9,359 bases of DNA from Candidatus Sulfopaludibacter sp. SbA3 (lineage in GTDB: Bacteria; Acidobacteriota; Terriglobia; 20CM-2-55-15), in contig CAMAWS010000091.1 in NCBI GenBank assembly GCA_945861845.1, positions 1 through 9,359 on the forward strand, in the 5' to 3' direction. The notes under the pieces were generated by a model. That model ran no database searches. It was not told where the DNA came from and saw only the letters and a program-made list of their open reading frames with translations. A program made the translations under genes and the position numbers. Below, piece by piece: positions 1-7,900 of this stretch (positions are counted from its first letter, which is position 1; each line of letters opens with the position of its first letter).

Positions 1-45
1 AGTCTGTCCCCAGAACTCCCCACCGCGCCCCATTGTGTCTCGCAG

Positions 46-453
46 CTATTTCTTTACGCCCTGATCGGGTGCGGATGATCCGGCGAAAACCTGACGACCG
101 TCCTTGAGCCTGAACTCCTTGGCGTTCGCCGAGGCGTTGCCGTTCCTCGCACGAAAACCGTTAACCGTAACCACATCTCCCGGCTTTACGGTGTCCCGTT
201 GCCAGCCAAGCCTGTAGAGAGCATTTGGACTCCCTAGCTCGAACTTCCAGTTCGACACGCTACCGTCTTCGTTTTGGACATCCGCATGAACCCAGGCATG
301 CGGGTTGGTCCAGGTTACGTGCGTAACCACCCCGGTCAGCGTCACTGGTTTGTTCGCGTCAAACTCGGCCGCAAACGAGTGATGTGCGTATACCGGCACG
401 GCCGAAACAACCAGAGCGGCCGCGAGAACCCAAAAAGGAAACTTCAGTTTCAT
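46..453 (-). CDS. Exported DUF6152 family protein
   Basis: This 135-residue protein probably acts outside the cytoplasm. Residues 1-23 form a typical Sec signal peptide: positively charged start, hydrophobic stretch FPFWVLAAALVV, and a VYA site before HHS. The predicted mature protein would begin with two histidines, followed by FAAEFD. The motif WTNPHAW (about residues 48-54) and the short all-beta-looking body match my recollection of DUF6152 proteins, whose biochemical role is unknown. The ATG at 453 is preceded by AAAGGAGG (468-461) with a 7-nt spacer, an excellent ribosome site, so the start is firm. The stop is TAG at 46-48. It is transcribed divergently from the methyltransferase, with 255 bp between them. 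The family assignment comes from recognising the motifs, not from a search. Confidence 0.85.
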   Translation of the reverse strand: MKLKFPFWVLAAALVVSAVPVYAHHSFAAEFDANKPVTLTGVVTHVTWTNPHAWVHADVQNEDGSVSNWKFELGSPNALYRLGWQRDTVKPGDVVTVNGFRARNGNASANAKEFRLKDGRQVFAGSSAPDQGVKK

Positions 454-620
454 CAGGTGCCCTCCTTTAGCTATCTGTTGGCACCGCGAGTACCGAAATT
501 AAAAACCTTCAGCGTCATGCATTTAGTCATGGCACCTTCCCTGTCATTGGGACAAATCGGCGAGAATCCGGCTCCATGCCGCCTGAAGAGAGTTCAGAAG
601 GTCATCGTAAATCGGCCAGC

Positions 621-651
621 GGACAAATTCGCATTTGCAGTGAAGTATAAT
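621..651 (+). promoter_or_regulatory. Candidate promoter of the methyltransferase gene
   Basis: A perfect TATAAT lies at 646-651, about 57 bp before the GTG start at 709, giving a leader of about 50 nt. No good -35 hexamer sits at 17 bp. The nearest resemblance is CGGACA/GGACAA around 620-626, at a spacing of 19-20 bp. The -10 element is clear; the -35 is weak. The rest of the 454-708 gap holds nothing else I can support. Confidence 0.4.
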
Positions 652-692
652 CACCACCCCCTGGAATGGCAGGCAGCGGAAACTAAGCTAAA

Positions 693-704
693 AAGGAAAG
701 AAGG
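693..704 (+). promoter_or_regulatory. Ribosome binding site fixing the GTG start at 709
   Basis: The purine-rich AAGGAAAGAAGG lies 4 nt before GTG at 709. The same frame stays open upstream to an ATG at 274, but that extension lies antisense to the DUF6152 gene and encodes nothing like the family, so this site decides the start. Confidence 0.65.
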
Positions 705-708
705 TACC

Positions 709-1716
709 GTGGCTGAACCGGCAGATCTCAAGAACCAGATGAACCAGTTGATACGCGGATACTGGGTTACGCAGGCAATCTATGTCGTGGCCGAACTTGG
801 CGTGGCGGATCTGCTGGCCGATGGACCGAGGTCCCCTGGCGAACTGGCAAACGCAACGGGCGTCAACAGCGATCTGCTGTATCGAGTACTGCGGGCCCTG
901 GCCAGCATGGGCATCTTTTTCGAAGAGGACGACGGCCGTTTTCGTCTGACACCGTTGGGGGATACGCTGCAAAGCGAGCGTGGCGGGCAAAGGGCCTACG
1001 CGCAACTGCATGGGAAAGACCTCTATCAATCCTGGGGGAAACTGCTGGAGGCTGTCCGCTCCGGTCAGACCGCATTTGTGGAAGCGTTCGGTATGCCGAT
1101 ATTTGACTACATGTCGAAGAACCCGGACCGCGGCGCCATCTTCGACAAGGCAATGACCGGACACCACGGGGTAGAAACCGACCCGATGCTCGACGCATAC
1201 GACTTCTCCTCTTTCAACGAAATCGTCGATGTCGGGGGCGGAAACGGGGGGGTCCTTATAGGCACACTCACGCGGCACCCGGGCTTGAAAGGCGTATTGT
1301 TCGAATTGCCAAAAGTTGCCGACCGCGCCCGCGCCGCAATTGAAAGCGCCGGCCTTCAGGACCGTTGCCGCGTGGAAGGCGGAAGCTTTCTGGAATCCGT
1401 GCCGGCCGGCGCGGACCTCTACGTGATGCGCCACGTGCTTCACGACTGGCGCGACGAAGATGCCGCGAAAATACTGCGCAACTGCCGTTCCGCAATGCGG
1501 CCCGGCGGAAAGATCGTGGTTGTCGAGATCGTGGTGCCCGCGGGGAACGATCCGAGCTTCGCGAAATGGATGGACCTGATGATGATCACCTACGGCGGCA
1601 AGGAGCGAAGCGAGAAGCAATACCGGCAACTCTTCTCAGACGCAGGTTACCAGTTGACGCGGGTCGTTCCAACGCGCGCTGTAATCAGCATCATTGAAGG
1701 AGTTCCGGTTTCCTGA
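709..1716 (+). CDS. SAM-dependent O-methyltransferase (COMT / hydroxyneurosporene OMT type)
   Basis: This cytoplasmic enzyme of 335 residues is predicted to transfer a methyl group from S-adenosylmethionine to a hydroxyl of a small molecule. Residues about 10-95 form the winged-helix dimerisation domain: LGVADLL, PGELANATG, LLYRVLRALASMGIF, then FRLTPLG. The Rossmann-fold catalytic domain follows, with the SAM-binding glycine loop VDVGGGNGG at 173-181, an acidic residue after FELP, and the family signature RHVLHDWRDED. Its H245 matches the catalytic base of plant and bacterial O-methyltransferases. GGKIVVVE is the later conserved strand. Length is normal for the family (about 330-350). The GTG start is chosen because AGAAGG precedes it and family similarity starts there. 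It converges with the permease gene, leaving only 5 bp between stop codons, so no separate terminator fits. The substrate is unknown; no biosynthetic genes lie beside it. Confidence 0.9.
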   Translation: MAEPADLKNQMNQLIRGYWVTQAIYVVAELGVADLLADGPRSPGELANATGVNSDLLYRVLRALASMGIFFEEDDGRFRLTPLGDTLQSERGGQRAYAQLHGKDLYQSWGKLLEAVRSGQTAFVEAFGMPIFDYMSKNPDRGAIFDKAMTGHHGVETDPMLDAYDFSSFNEIVDVGGGNGGVLIGTLTRHPGLKGVLFELPKVADRARAAIESAGLQDRCRVEGGSFLESVPAGADLYVMRHVLHDWRDEDAAKILRNCRSAMRPGGKIVVVEIVVPAGNDPSFAKWMDLMMITYGGKERSEKQYRQLFSDAGYQLTRVVPTRAVISIIEGVPVS

Positions 1717-1721
1717 CCATT

Positions 1722-2504
1722 CTATTTATCGCGAAGAACGGATTGGTGATGCCAGCGCAGAACCTTCCTGTCAAACGCCGTGAATGCAGAGTTGGCCAGG
1801 AAACCAATGACACCTATCGCGACAATTCCTGCGAACATCCTTGCAAACTGAAATGACCGCTCCGCATCGAGAATAAAGAACCCCAGGCCGTCGCCGCCGA
1901 CAATCATCTCGACCGTCAGTGACAGAATCAATGCGATCGCGAGACCGATCCTCATTCCAGTGGCGATCGCAGGAGCGGCTGCAGGCAACGCAATTCGCAG
2001 CGCGATCTGCCGCCGGCTCAAATTGAGCATTCTGCCGGTTTCAACGAGGATGGGATCCACACGCTTGACGGCATCCATTGCAGCTACCAATACCGGCCAG
2101 ACCGAGGCAAACGCGATGACAAAAAGGCGCATCGAATCGCCGATTCCAAGGAACAGGATTGCGACAGGAATGATTGCCGACGATGGCATCGGCCGGAACG
2201 CCTGGACCAACGGGTCAAAGAGGTTGAACGCAATCCTGGACTCGCCAAGAAGAATTCCGAACGGAACGGCGATCAGGATCGCAATCGAGTACGCAACAAA
2301 CGCCCGGCCGAGGGTAATGCCGATGTGAGTGGGCAATTCGCCGGAAGCCATCGTCGCCGCCAGGGACTCCAGCACAGTGCTCGGCCGAGGCACGTAAACA
2401 GGATCGACCCATTGCCAGGAGACGAGCAGTTCAATGACGCACGTTGCGGTGATGATCAGCGCCACGCCCGTGAGCCGCGTGTTTAATATGCTTCGAATCT
2501 TCAT
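1722..2504 (-). CDS. ABC importer permease, SsuC/TauC-like
   Basis: This inner-membrane subunit of a nitrate/sulfonate/taurine-class ABC importer forms the translocation pore, presumably as a homodimer. From the ATG at 2504 it has 260 residues, usual for the family. It opens with a membrane segment (GVALIITATCVIELLV), then the family-typical VPRPSTVLESL stretch, then several hydrophobic helices. The cytoplasmic EAA-type coupling loop appears as ALRIALPAAAPAIATGMRIG, followed by the conserved VGGDGLGFFI. It is the last gene of the operon, separated from the ATPase gene by a long palindromic element. The start is ambiguous: ATG 2504 has only GAGG 12 nt upstream, whereas an in-frame TTG at 2522 (six more residues) has AAGGAGG 5 nt upstream, inside the element. 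The substrate is not readable; a sulfonate, nitrate, pyrimidine or other small organic ligand is possible. Confidence 0.9.
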   Translation of the reverse strand: MKIRSILNTRLTGVALIITATCVIELLVSWQWVDPVYVPRPSTVLESLAATMASGELPTHIGITLGRAFVAYSIAILIAVPFGILLGESRIAFNLFDPLVQAFRPMPSSAIIPVAILFLGIGDSMRLFVIAFASVWPVLVAAMDAVKRVDPILVETGRMLNLSRRQIALRIALPAAAPAIATGMRIGLAIALILSLTVEMIVGGDGLGFFILDAERSFQFARMFAGIVAIGVIGFLANSAFTAFDRKVLRWHHQSVLRDK

Positions 2505-2523
2505 GACAAACAATCGCCTCAAG

Positions 2524-2710
2524 CTCCCCTCCTTGGTTAAGGAGGGGTGGACGCGACCTCAAGAAAATGCTGCGAAGCTACCCTGATGGAGCGGACGGGG
2601 TGGTTGGATCAAGAAACTGCTTGATCAGCACCACCCCGTCTGCGCCGCTTTGGTGGCTTCGCGCCGTTTTCTTTTTGGCGCAGCCACCCCTCCTCATCTG
2701 AGGAGGGGAG
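2524..2710. repeat. 187-bp imperfect palindromic element inside the ABC operon
   Basis: The ends are perfect 10-bp inverted repeats, CTCCCCTCCT (2524-2533) and AGGAGGGGAG (2701-2710). Each end is itself a hairpin: 2526-2534 pairs with 2539-2547 (loop GGTT), and 2687-2696 pairs with 2699-2708. Inside, the left arm (2540-2613) and the reverse complement of the right arm (2620-2694) align over their whole length with about three quarters of positions identical by eye. Matching blocks include AGGAGGGGTGG, AAGAAAA, GCGAAGC, GACGGGGTGGT (2594-2604 with 2630-2640, perfect) and GATCAAG (2607-2613 with 2620-2626, perfect), around the loop AAACTG. No reading frame fits it. It overlaps the last codons and stop of the ATPase gene. 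It resembles a REP/MITE-like non-autonomous repeat; I cannot assign it to a named family. Confidence 0.85.
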
Positions 2711-3476
2711 TTTTATTACGCTCACTCAATGCTTCGTACAGTTCCCTGCGCAACGCGCTGAATTCCGTTCTTCCGCGCGTCTCGACCTGCACCCTTGGCC
2801 GCTCCAGTTCAATGTTCACCTGCGCCGAGATCACGCCCGGCGAGCCCCGCATGACGCAGACTCGGTCTGCGAGGTAGATCGCCTCGTCGATGTCATGAGT
2901 AACGATGACGGCCGTCATTCCAAAGCTGCTCCACAGCCGCAACAATTCGTCCTGCAGCTCGAGCCGGCTCTGCGCATCCAGCGAACCGAACGGTTCATCC
3001 ATGAGCAGGATGCTCGACTTTCGCGCAAGTGCGCGGGCGAGCGCAACGCGCTGCTGCATGCCTCCTGACAACTGCCATGGATACAGTTCCGCCTGCTTCA
3101 GCAGGCCAACGGCATCGAGACTGGACAGCGCGCGCTCAAGCTTTTCTTTCTTCTCCATTGGCGATGCCGAAAGACCGAACGCCACGTTCGAGACTACCGT
3201 CTTCCAGGGAAGCAGCGACCGTCCGTATTCCTGAAAGACAACGGTCAGGTCTTCCGGCGGTCCCGTGATCGGCTTGCCGTTCAGTTCGACCAGGCCACGG
3301 GTCGGTTGGACCAGGCCCGCCATTATTCTCAGAAGGGTCGACTTGCCACAGCCGGAACGGCCAATGATAGCCAGCAACTCGCCAACTCGAATTTCCAGTT
3401 CGACACCCGAGACTGCGACGTTCCCATCGAAATCCTTTGTAATCCTGGAAAGGCGGAGTGCGGCAGGCGCGCTCAT
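2694..3476 (-). CDS. ABC importer ATPase, SsuB/TauB-like
   Basis: This 260-residue cytoplasmic ATPase powers the importer. All nucleotide-binding motifs are present and intact: Walker A GRSGCGKST (39-47), Q-loop Q82 in VVFQEYGRSLLPW, signature LSGGMQQ (136-142), Walker B ILLMDE (156-161), D-loop SLD, and switch H194 in VTHD. The SLLPW after the Q-loop is typical of the nitrate/sulfonate/taurine group. The ATG at 3476 lies 10 nt after the binding-protein stop, so translation is probably coupled; no strong ribosome site is seen. The last residues (TPLLR) and the TGA stop at 2696-2694 are encoded by the outer end of the palindromic element, which suggests that insertion replaced the original C-terminus. 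All catalytic motifs lie far upstream of that change, so function is probably kept. Confidence 0.93.
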   Translation of the reverse strand: MSAPAALRLSRITKDFDGNVAVSGVELEIRVGELLAIIGRSGCGKSTLLRIMAGLVQPTRGLVELNGKPITGPPEDLTVVFQEYGRSLLPWKTVVSNVAFGLSASPMEKKEKLERALSSLDAVGLLKQAELYPWQLSGGMQQRVALARALARKSSILLMDEPFGSLDAQSRLELQDELLRLWSSFGMTAVIVTHDIDEAIYLADRVCVMRGSPGVISAQVNIELERPRVQVETRGRTEFSALRRELYEALSERNKTPLLR

Positions 3477-3486
3477 GGCAGGTTAA

Positions 3487-4437
3487 TCAAAAACTGCGAA
3501 ACACGGCCGATACTTCGACCGGAGCATTGATCATCTTCCATCGGACCATTTCCTCTATCCATCGCTGGATGTCGGACGCCTGGTGTTGCTCCTGGAATTC
3601 GGTCAACTGCATGGCCGCCGTGGTTTCGGCATCTACCTGCGTGTATTTCACAAGCATCTGGCGTGTGGCTTGCTGATCGCTTCGAATGAATTCAGTCGCC
3701 TTGCCCAGGGCCGCAACAAAACGGCGGGCGGAATCCTGGTTCGAGTCGAGCCATTGCTCGGTTGTGAGATAGGAACCAACGACGGTTCGAGGTTCGACGA
3801 CAGCGTAATGATGATCGAGCACGCGAATGGCGTCCCTCTTGAGGGCAAAGGTCAGGAACGGCTCAATCGTTGCGGCCGCATCTACCGTTGACGTCAGCAA
3901 CACGTTCTCCATCTGCGGAAAGGGCACTTCCACGAGCTTGATGCTATCGGTGTCGACGCCGCCGGCCTCGAGATATCGCAGCAGCATGATGTGATCGATA
4001 TTTCGAAGCGCATTGACGGCAAGCGTCTTTCCCTGGAGATCCTTCACGGACTTGATGGCGGAATCCGCTCTCACCAGGACGGCGTGCGTCGGACGCCCAG
4101 GCGTTTCGATGGGACCACCCGCGATGGCAACAACCGGGAAACCCTGCGCCCTCGCGGCAATGATGCTGACGACGTTTGAGTATCCGATGTCGATCTTTTC
4201 GGTTCCCCTGCTCACCAGGGCCTCGATGATCCTGGGACCACCCGACATGGATCGCAGTTCGACGTTCAACCCCTCCTGCCGAAAGTAACCCTGCTCGATG
4301 GCAACATACATCTGCGCGTTGTCTGAAATTGGAATGTAGCCGATGCGAATTGGCGCGGGCCCTTCAGCAGGCCGGCTCGCACAAGCTGCAAGCGCAAAGA
4401 TCAAGACAGTGGAGAACAGGAACTTAAGTGGCGTCAT
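3487..4437 (-). CDS. ABC importer substrate-binding lipoprotein, NMT1/SsuA-like
   Basis: This periplasmic, membrane-anchored binding protein is predicted to capture the ligand for the importer. From ATG 4437 it has 316 residues: a lipoprotein signal MTPLKFLFSTVLIFALAAC with lipobox LAAC and acylated C19, then RIGYIPISDNAQMYVAIEQGYF, the usual opening of NMT1/SsuA-type proteins. LNVELRSMSGG, IDIGYSNVVS and VKDLQGKTLAV follow, all characteristic of this fold. It is the first gene of the operon. The frame is open to an ATG at 4542, and ATG 4476 is also possible (AAAAGGGG abuts it, a poor spacing). I prefer 4437 because it gives a compact lipoprotein signal, although no clear ribosome site precedes it. 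The ligand cannot be deduced: members bind sulfonates, nitrate, thiamine precursors and aromatic compounds. Confidence 0.9.
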   Translation of the reverse strand: MTPLKFLFSTVLIFALAACASRPAEGPAPIRIGYIPISDNAQMYVAIEQGYFRQEGLNVELRSMSGGPRIIEALVSRGTEKIDIGYSNVVSIIAARAQGFPVVAIAGGPIETPGRPTHAVLVRADSAIKSVKDLQGKTLAVNALRNIDHIMLLRYLEAGGVDTDSIKLVEVPFPQMENVLLTSTVDAAATIEPFLTFALKRDAIRVLDHHYAVVEPRTVVGSYLTTEQWLDSNQDSARRFVAALGKATEFIRSDQQATRQMLVKYTQVDAETTAAMQLTEFQEQHQASDIQRWIEEMVRWKMINAPVEVSAVFRSF

Positions 4438-4495
4438 ACGGCCGATATGATGCTGGAGACGGCCACATGGTGTCATCCCCTTTTCCGAATAACCC

Positions 4496-4524
4496 TTGAC
4501 AAAATATTGAGGCCACCACATATT
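4496..4524 (+). promoter_or_regulatory. Candidate sigma70-type promoter for the gene at 4532
   Basis: A perfect TTGACA (4496-4501) is followed after exactly 17 bp by CATATT (4519-4524), a four-of-six match to TATAAT. Transcription would begin near 4531, right at the ATG at 4532, where no ribosome site is visible. This fits a leaderless message. The site lies in the short region shared with the divergent binding-protein gene, for which no convincing minus-strand promoter was found. Confidence 0.5.
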
Positions 4525-4531
4525 CGCGGGC

Positions 4532-4876
4532 ATGCTCCGCAAGCTGGTAACCCCGGTTCTGTTGGTGCTGCTGTCCCTGAATGGCTTGTGGATGGTGTGC
4601 GCCGACGATAAATCCGCTGAGGATCAGGACTCAGCGTCAGTTCTCGAGAGAGAGAACTGCGCCGAGATTTGCCTGATCAGGGCGAGAGAAGCGGGCATTA
4701 CTTGTTTTCTCCTTGCCGGGGACGAATCCATGACAACGTTCTCGTTGGGTTTTGCAATTATTCCTGAAATGCTGGTCCTGTCGTTCGTTCCCCAGTTTTC
4801 TCAAAGTACGACCGGCAGTGTTGCCTCGCGTCCAACTCTCTCCCTGGATATCTTCACGCCACCGCCCAAAGCGTAG
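4532..4876 (+). CDS. Small exported cysteine-containing protein, unrecognised
   Basis: I do not recognise this 114-residue protein with certainty. Residues 2-24 look like a signal peptide: RK, then a leucine-rich core LVTPVLLVLLSLNGL and a VCA site. The predicted mature part has a polar acidic start and a cysteine cluster, C43, C47 and C58, in the form CxxxC then C. A hydrophobic stretch follows (about 69-86), with a proline-rich end PPPKA. The layout loosely recalls small DUF2946-like exported proteins found near TonB receptors, but no motif proves this. The start is supported by the upstream promoter-like TTGACA rather than by a ribosome site. The gene ends 120 bp before the receptor start, in the same direction, so they may be cotranscribed. 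Two perfect short hairpins lie inside its 5' half (4615-4659). Alternatives are a non-coding leader RNA or a chance reading frame. Confidence 0.55.
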   Translation: MLRKLVTPVLLVLLSLNGLWMVCADDKSAEDQDSASVLERENCAEICLIRAREAGITCFLLAGDESMTTFSLGFAIIPEMLVLSFVPQFSQSTTGSVASRPTLSLDIFTPPPKA

Positions 4877-4984
4877 CCGAGCGCCTTCCCGAAACTTTTC
4901 CGGTCTTATTGAACACAAGGGCTTGGTTCGTCGAGACGCCCATTCTATTCGTGCATTCGTTTGGAATTACGGGATCTGCTCGGC

Positions 4985-4993
4985 GGGGAGGAA
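4985..4993 (+). promoter_or_regulatory. Ribosome binding site fixing the receptor start at 4997
   Basis: GGGGAGGAA lies just upstream of ATG 4997, with GGAGGA ending 4 nt before the start. An in-frame ATG at 4961 would add twelve mostly charged residues ahead of the signal peptide and lacks a comparable site, so 4997 is preferred. Confidence 0.75.
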
Positions 4994-4996
4994 TTT

Positions 4997-7900
4997 ATGA
5001 TCCGTTCGCGATTGCGTTTTCTTTTGTTTCTACTTTGCGTGTCTGGTATCGCTCATCCATATAGTTTGCACGGACAATCCGCCGCCAACAGCGGCCAGAT
5101 CTCAGGACAGATTCTCGATCCGTCTGGCGCCGTGGTTGCCGGAATAGAGGTTACGGCGCGAAATATTGACACCAACTACACGCGCACAGGCACGACCGAT
5201 GACTCTGGCCTGTATGCCATCGGAACGGTCCCGCTGGGACCTTACGAAGTTACGGTAAAGCCGGCAAACCTTGCAGCGTCAACCCAGCAGGTCTACGTTT
5301 CGTTGGGAGGCAGGTCGACGGCCAATTTCAATCTGGGCATTCAACCCGTGCGCGAGTCGGTCGACGTCGTCGCCACGCGCAGCGCGATCGAACCGGGACA
5401 GACGTTTTCGAAGTCGGTCCTCACCGACATTCAGATGCGCAATCTGCCGCTGAACGGACGCCGGCTTCGAAATGCCTTCCTGCTGACTCCTTCGACGCAG
5501 GTCGAGCCCGAATGCGGCGGCTTTGCCATTTCCGGACAGAAGGGCCTGTTCACGAACATTAACGTGGATGGAGGCGACTACACGAACACCCACTGGTGCG
5601 GTCACGTCGAATTCTCCCCGACTTTTACGATGGAAGCGCTTCAGGAATTTCAAGTATTGCGAAGCACATTCTCCGCGGAATTCGGACGGTCGACGGGCGG
5701 CATTATCAATCTCGCCAGCAAACAAGGAACCAACCAGTTCAACGGGACGGGGTTCTACCTTTTCCGCAATGACGCCACGACAAAGGTCGACCCGTTCGGG
5801 CGCGAACAAATCGGCATGGGCCAGCAGTTCGGAGGCTCCATCGGTGGACCAATCCGAAACGACCGCACCTTCTTCTTCAGCGCAGGCGAGTTACAGCACA
5901 ACACGAAGGACGTGAAGGTCCTTTACACCGAACTGGACACGCAATCGGCCCGCGCCACTGCCGGCGCGCAGGAACTGCTTCGAATTGCTCCGGAATCGCA
6001 ATTAACGGCGCTGAGCCAGTCGCAGTCGTTCGTGAACCGCATCGATCACAGCCTGACTGACCGGAACAACTTGATGGGCCGGATTGACTTCACGCGCAAC
6101 AAGGTCACCGACACGGCCGGGCCATTCATCATGACGCAGGGCATTGGCGCGGACTCGTCCACGAACCGTTCCGTGCAGAACGCTTCGCCTACGAATAACC
6201 GCACGAACGTCACGGGCATGATGCAGCTCACGTCGGTTCTGTCGCCAAGGCACATCAATGAATTACGCGTGCAACTGGCGAGGGAATTCCGGCCATGGGA
6301 TCCCGGCACTGGCCCGGAAGTAACCGTCCGGAACGGCAATCCCGTCCAGACGGTGGCCATCTACGGCCCGCAGGCCACCGGCCTTGGGTATGGCAACATC
6401 GGCTACAAATTCACCGACGTGCGGTACCAGTTCGTCAACAACTTCTCAATCGTGACCGGATCGCACACCATGAAGCTCGGTTTCGATTCAAACAGCGTTA
6501 ATGGGAACACGACGTTCAACCCCGGCTGGAACGGCACCTACAGGTTTGACAGTCTTCAGACATTGCTGAGCCGCCAGCCGGCACAGTACACGCAGTTCGC
6601 CGGAACGGGCGCTCTGGACGCCACCATGCACCAGATCGCGTTTTACGTCCAGGATGAGTGGAGAGTCTCTCCACGCCTGACCGTCAGTCCCGGTTTCCGT
6701 TACGAAATGGCGCTGCTCCCCGACTACCTGACTCCGACGGTTCCGCAGAATCGCTTCCCGCTGGCAACGTCCATCACGGACGACAAGAAGCTGATCGCGC
6801 CGAGACTGGGACTTTCGTGGGACGTTCTCGGAAATGCGAAAACGGTTTTCCGCGCCGCGGGCGGCCTGTTCTATGCGGCTCCATACATGCCTTTGTTCGA
6901 GCAAGCCATGCTCAGCAACGGCGGCAACCCCGAGCTCAGCAGCAATGTAACGATCAACGGAGCGGCGAACGTCGTGAGCGCCTTCCAGAGCGCGGGAATC
7001 AACCTGGGAGGAGCCTCGCTGGACAACCTGCCGGTTTTCACAGGCGCGCAGCTGAATCAAATTTCGAACCCCGCAGGCCGCGCGGCGAATGGGACGGTTT
7101 TCTACTTTGATCCTGACTTCCGGCTGCCGCGCTCCCTGCATCTGCGCGCAGCCCTGGAGCAGGAGATCGCGCCGGGAATCACAGCACAGATCGATTACAC
7201 ACAGATCAACGTGGCGCGTATGGACCGGGTTCGGAACCTGAACGTTCTTCCTCCAACGACGGACGCAACAGGCCGCCCGATCTATACAAATCTGAGCCTG
7301 GCCCAGAACGCCAACCTCAGGCCATTTCCAACTTACGCGTTCGCCTACATCACCGACTCATCGGCGCGGTCGCTGTACAAGGGCATGACGGCGACACTGA
7401 ACATCCGGCGCACACGGTTCGTTGTGGACGCGACATACACTTTGGGCGTCAGCCGCAGCCATGACGACCACGAGCGCGGCGGGTTCAGCGGCCAGTCCTA
7501 CGTGGACGCGTTCGACATCAATAACGAATACAACTATTCGAACATCGACCAGCGGCATCAGTTTGCGGCCAGCGGCATGGTCTACATGCCTGCCGGTTTC
7601 GAGGTAGGCAGCTTCATGCGGTTCAATACGGGGCGGCCCTTCAGCCCGGCAACCGGAGTGGATTCGAACAACGACGGCATTGTTCGCGACCGGCCCGTTC
7701 TCGACGGCAAGATCGTACCCCGGAACACTTACCGGAACCTCGGTTTCGCCGACGTCAGCATGCGGCTCCAAAAGCACTTTGCGCTGCCGAACGAAAAGGG
7801 CAGGGTTTCTGTCTCCGCTGAATTATTCAACGTGTTTGATTTCGACAACGTGGAAATCGGGTCGGGGAATTTTACGTACGGCCCAAACCTCGGTGTTCCA

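Noticed and set aside
274..708. Upstream extension of the methyltransferase frame to an ATG at 274
   Set aside because: It lies antisense to the DUF6152 gene, has no family-like sequence, and a good ribosome site precedes GTG 709.
688..1629. Long 313-codon frame on the minus strand opposite the methyltransferase
   Set aside because: It has no recognisable domain and is fully covered by a gene with intact motifs; long antisense frames are common in GC-rich DNA.
1717..1721. Bidirectional terminator between the converging methyltransferase and permease genes
   Set aside because: Only 5 bp separate the stop codons and no hairpin with a T tract is visible there.
2524..2710. Insertion sequence carrying a transposase
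   Set aside because: The element is only 187 bp and has no reading frame; no obvious target-site duplication was found by eye.
4438..4542. N-terminal extension of the binding protein to ATG 4542 or 4476
   Set aside because: It would place up to 35 polar residues before a lipoprotein signal that is complete from 4437. The 4476 start is not fully excluded.
5279..5809. 176-codon minus-strand frame within the receptor gene
   Set aside because: It is a shadow of the receptor coding sequence, with no signal, motif or ribosome site of its own.
6488..7141. 217-codon minus-strand frame within the receptor gene
   Set aside because: The composition is Arg/Val/Gln-rich as expected of an antisense shadow, and no domain is visible.
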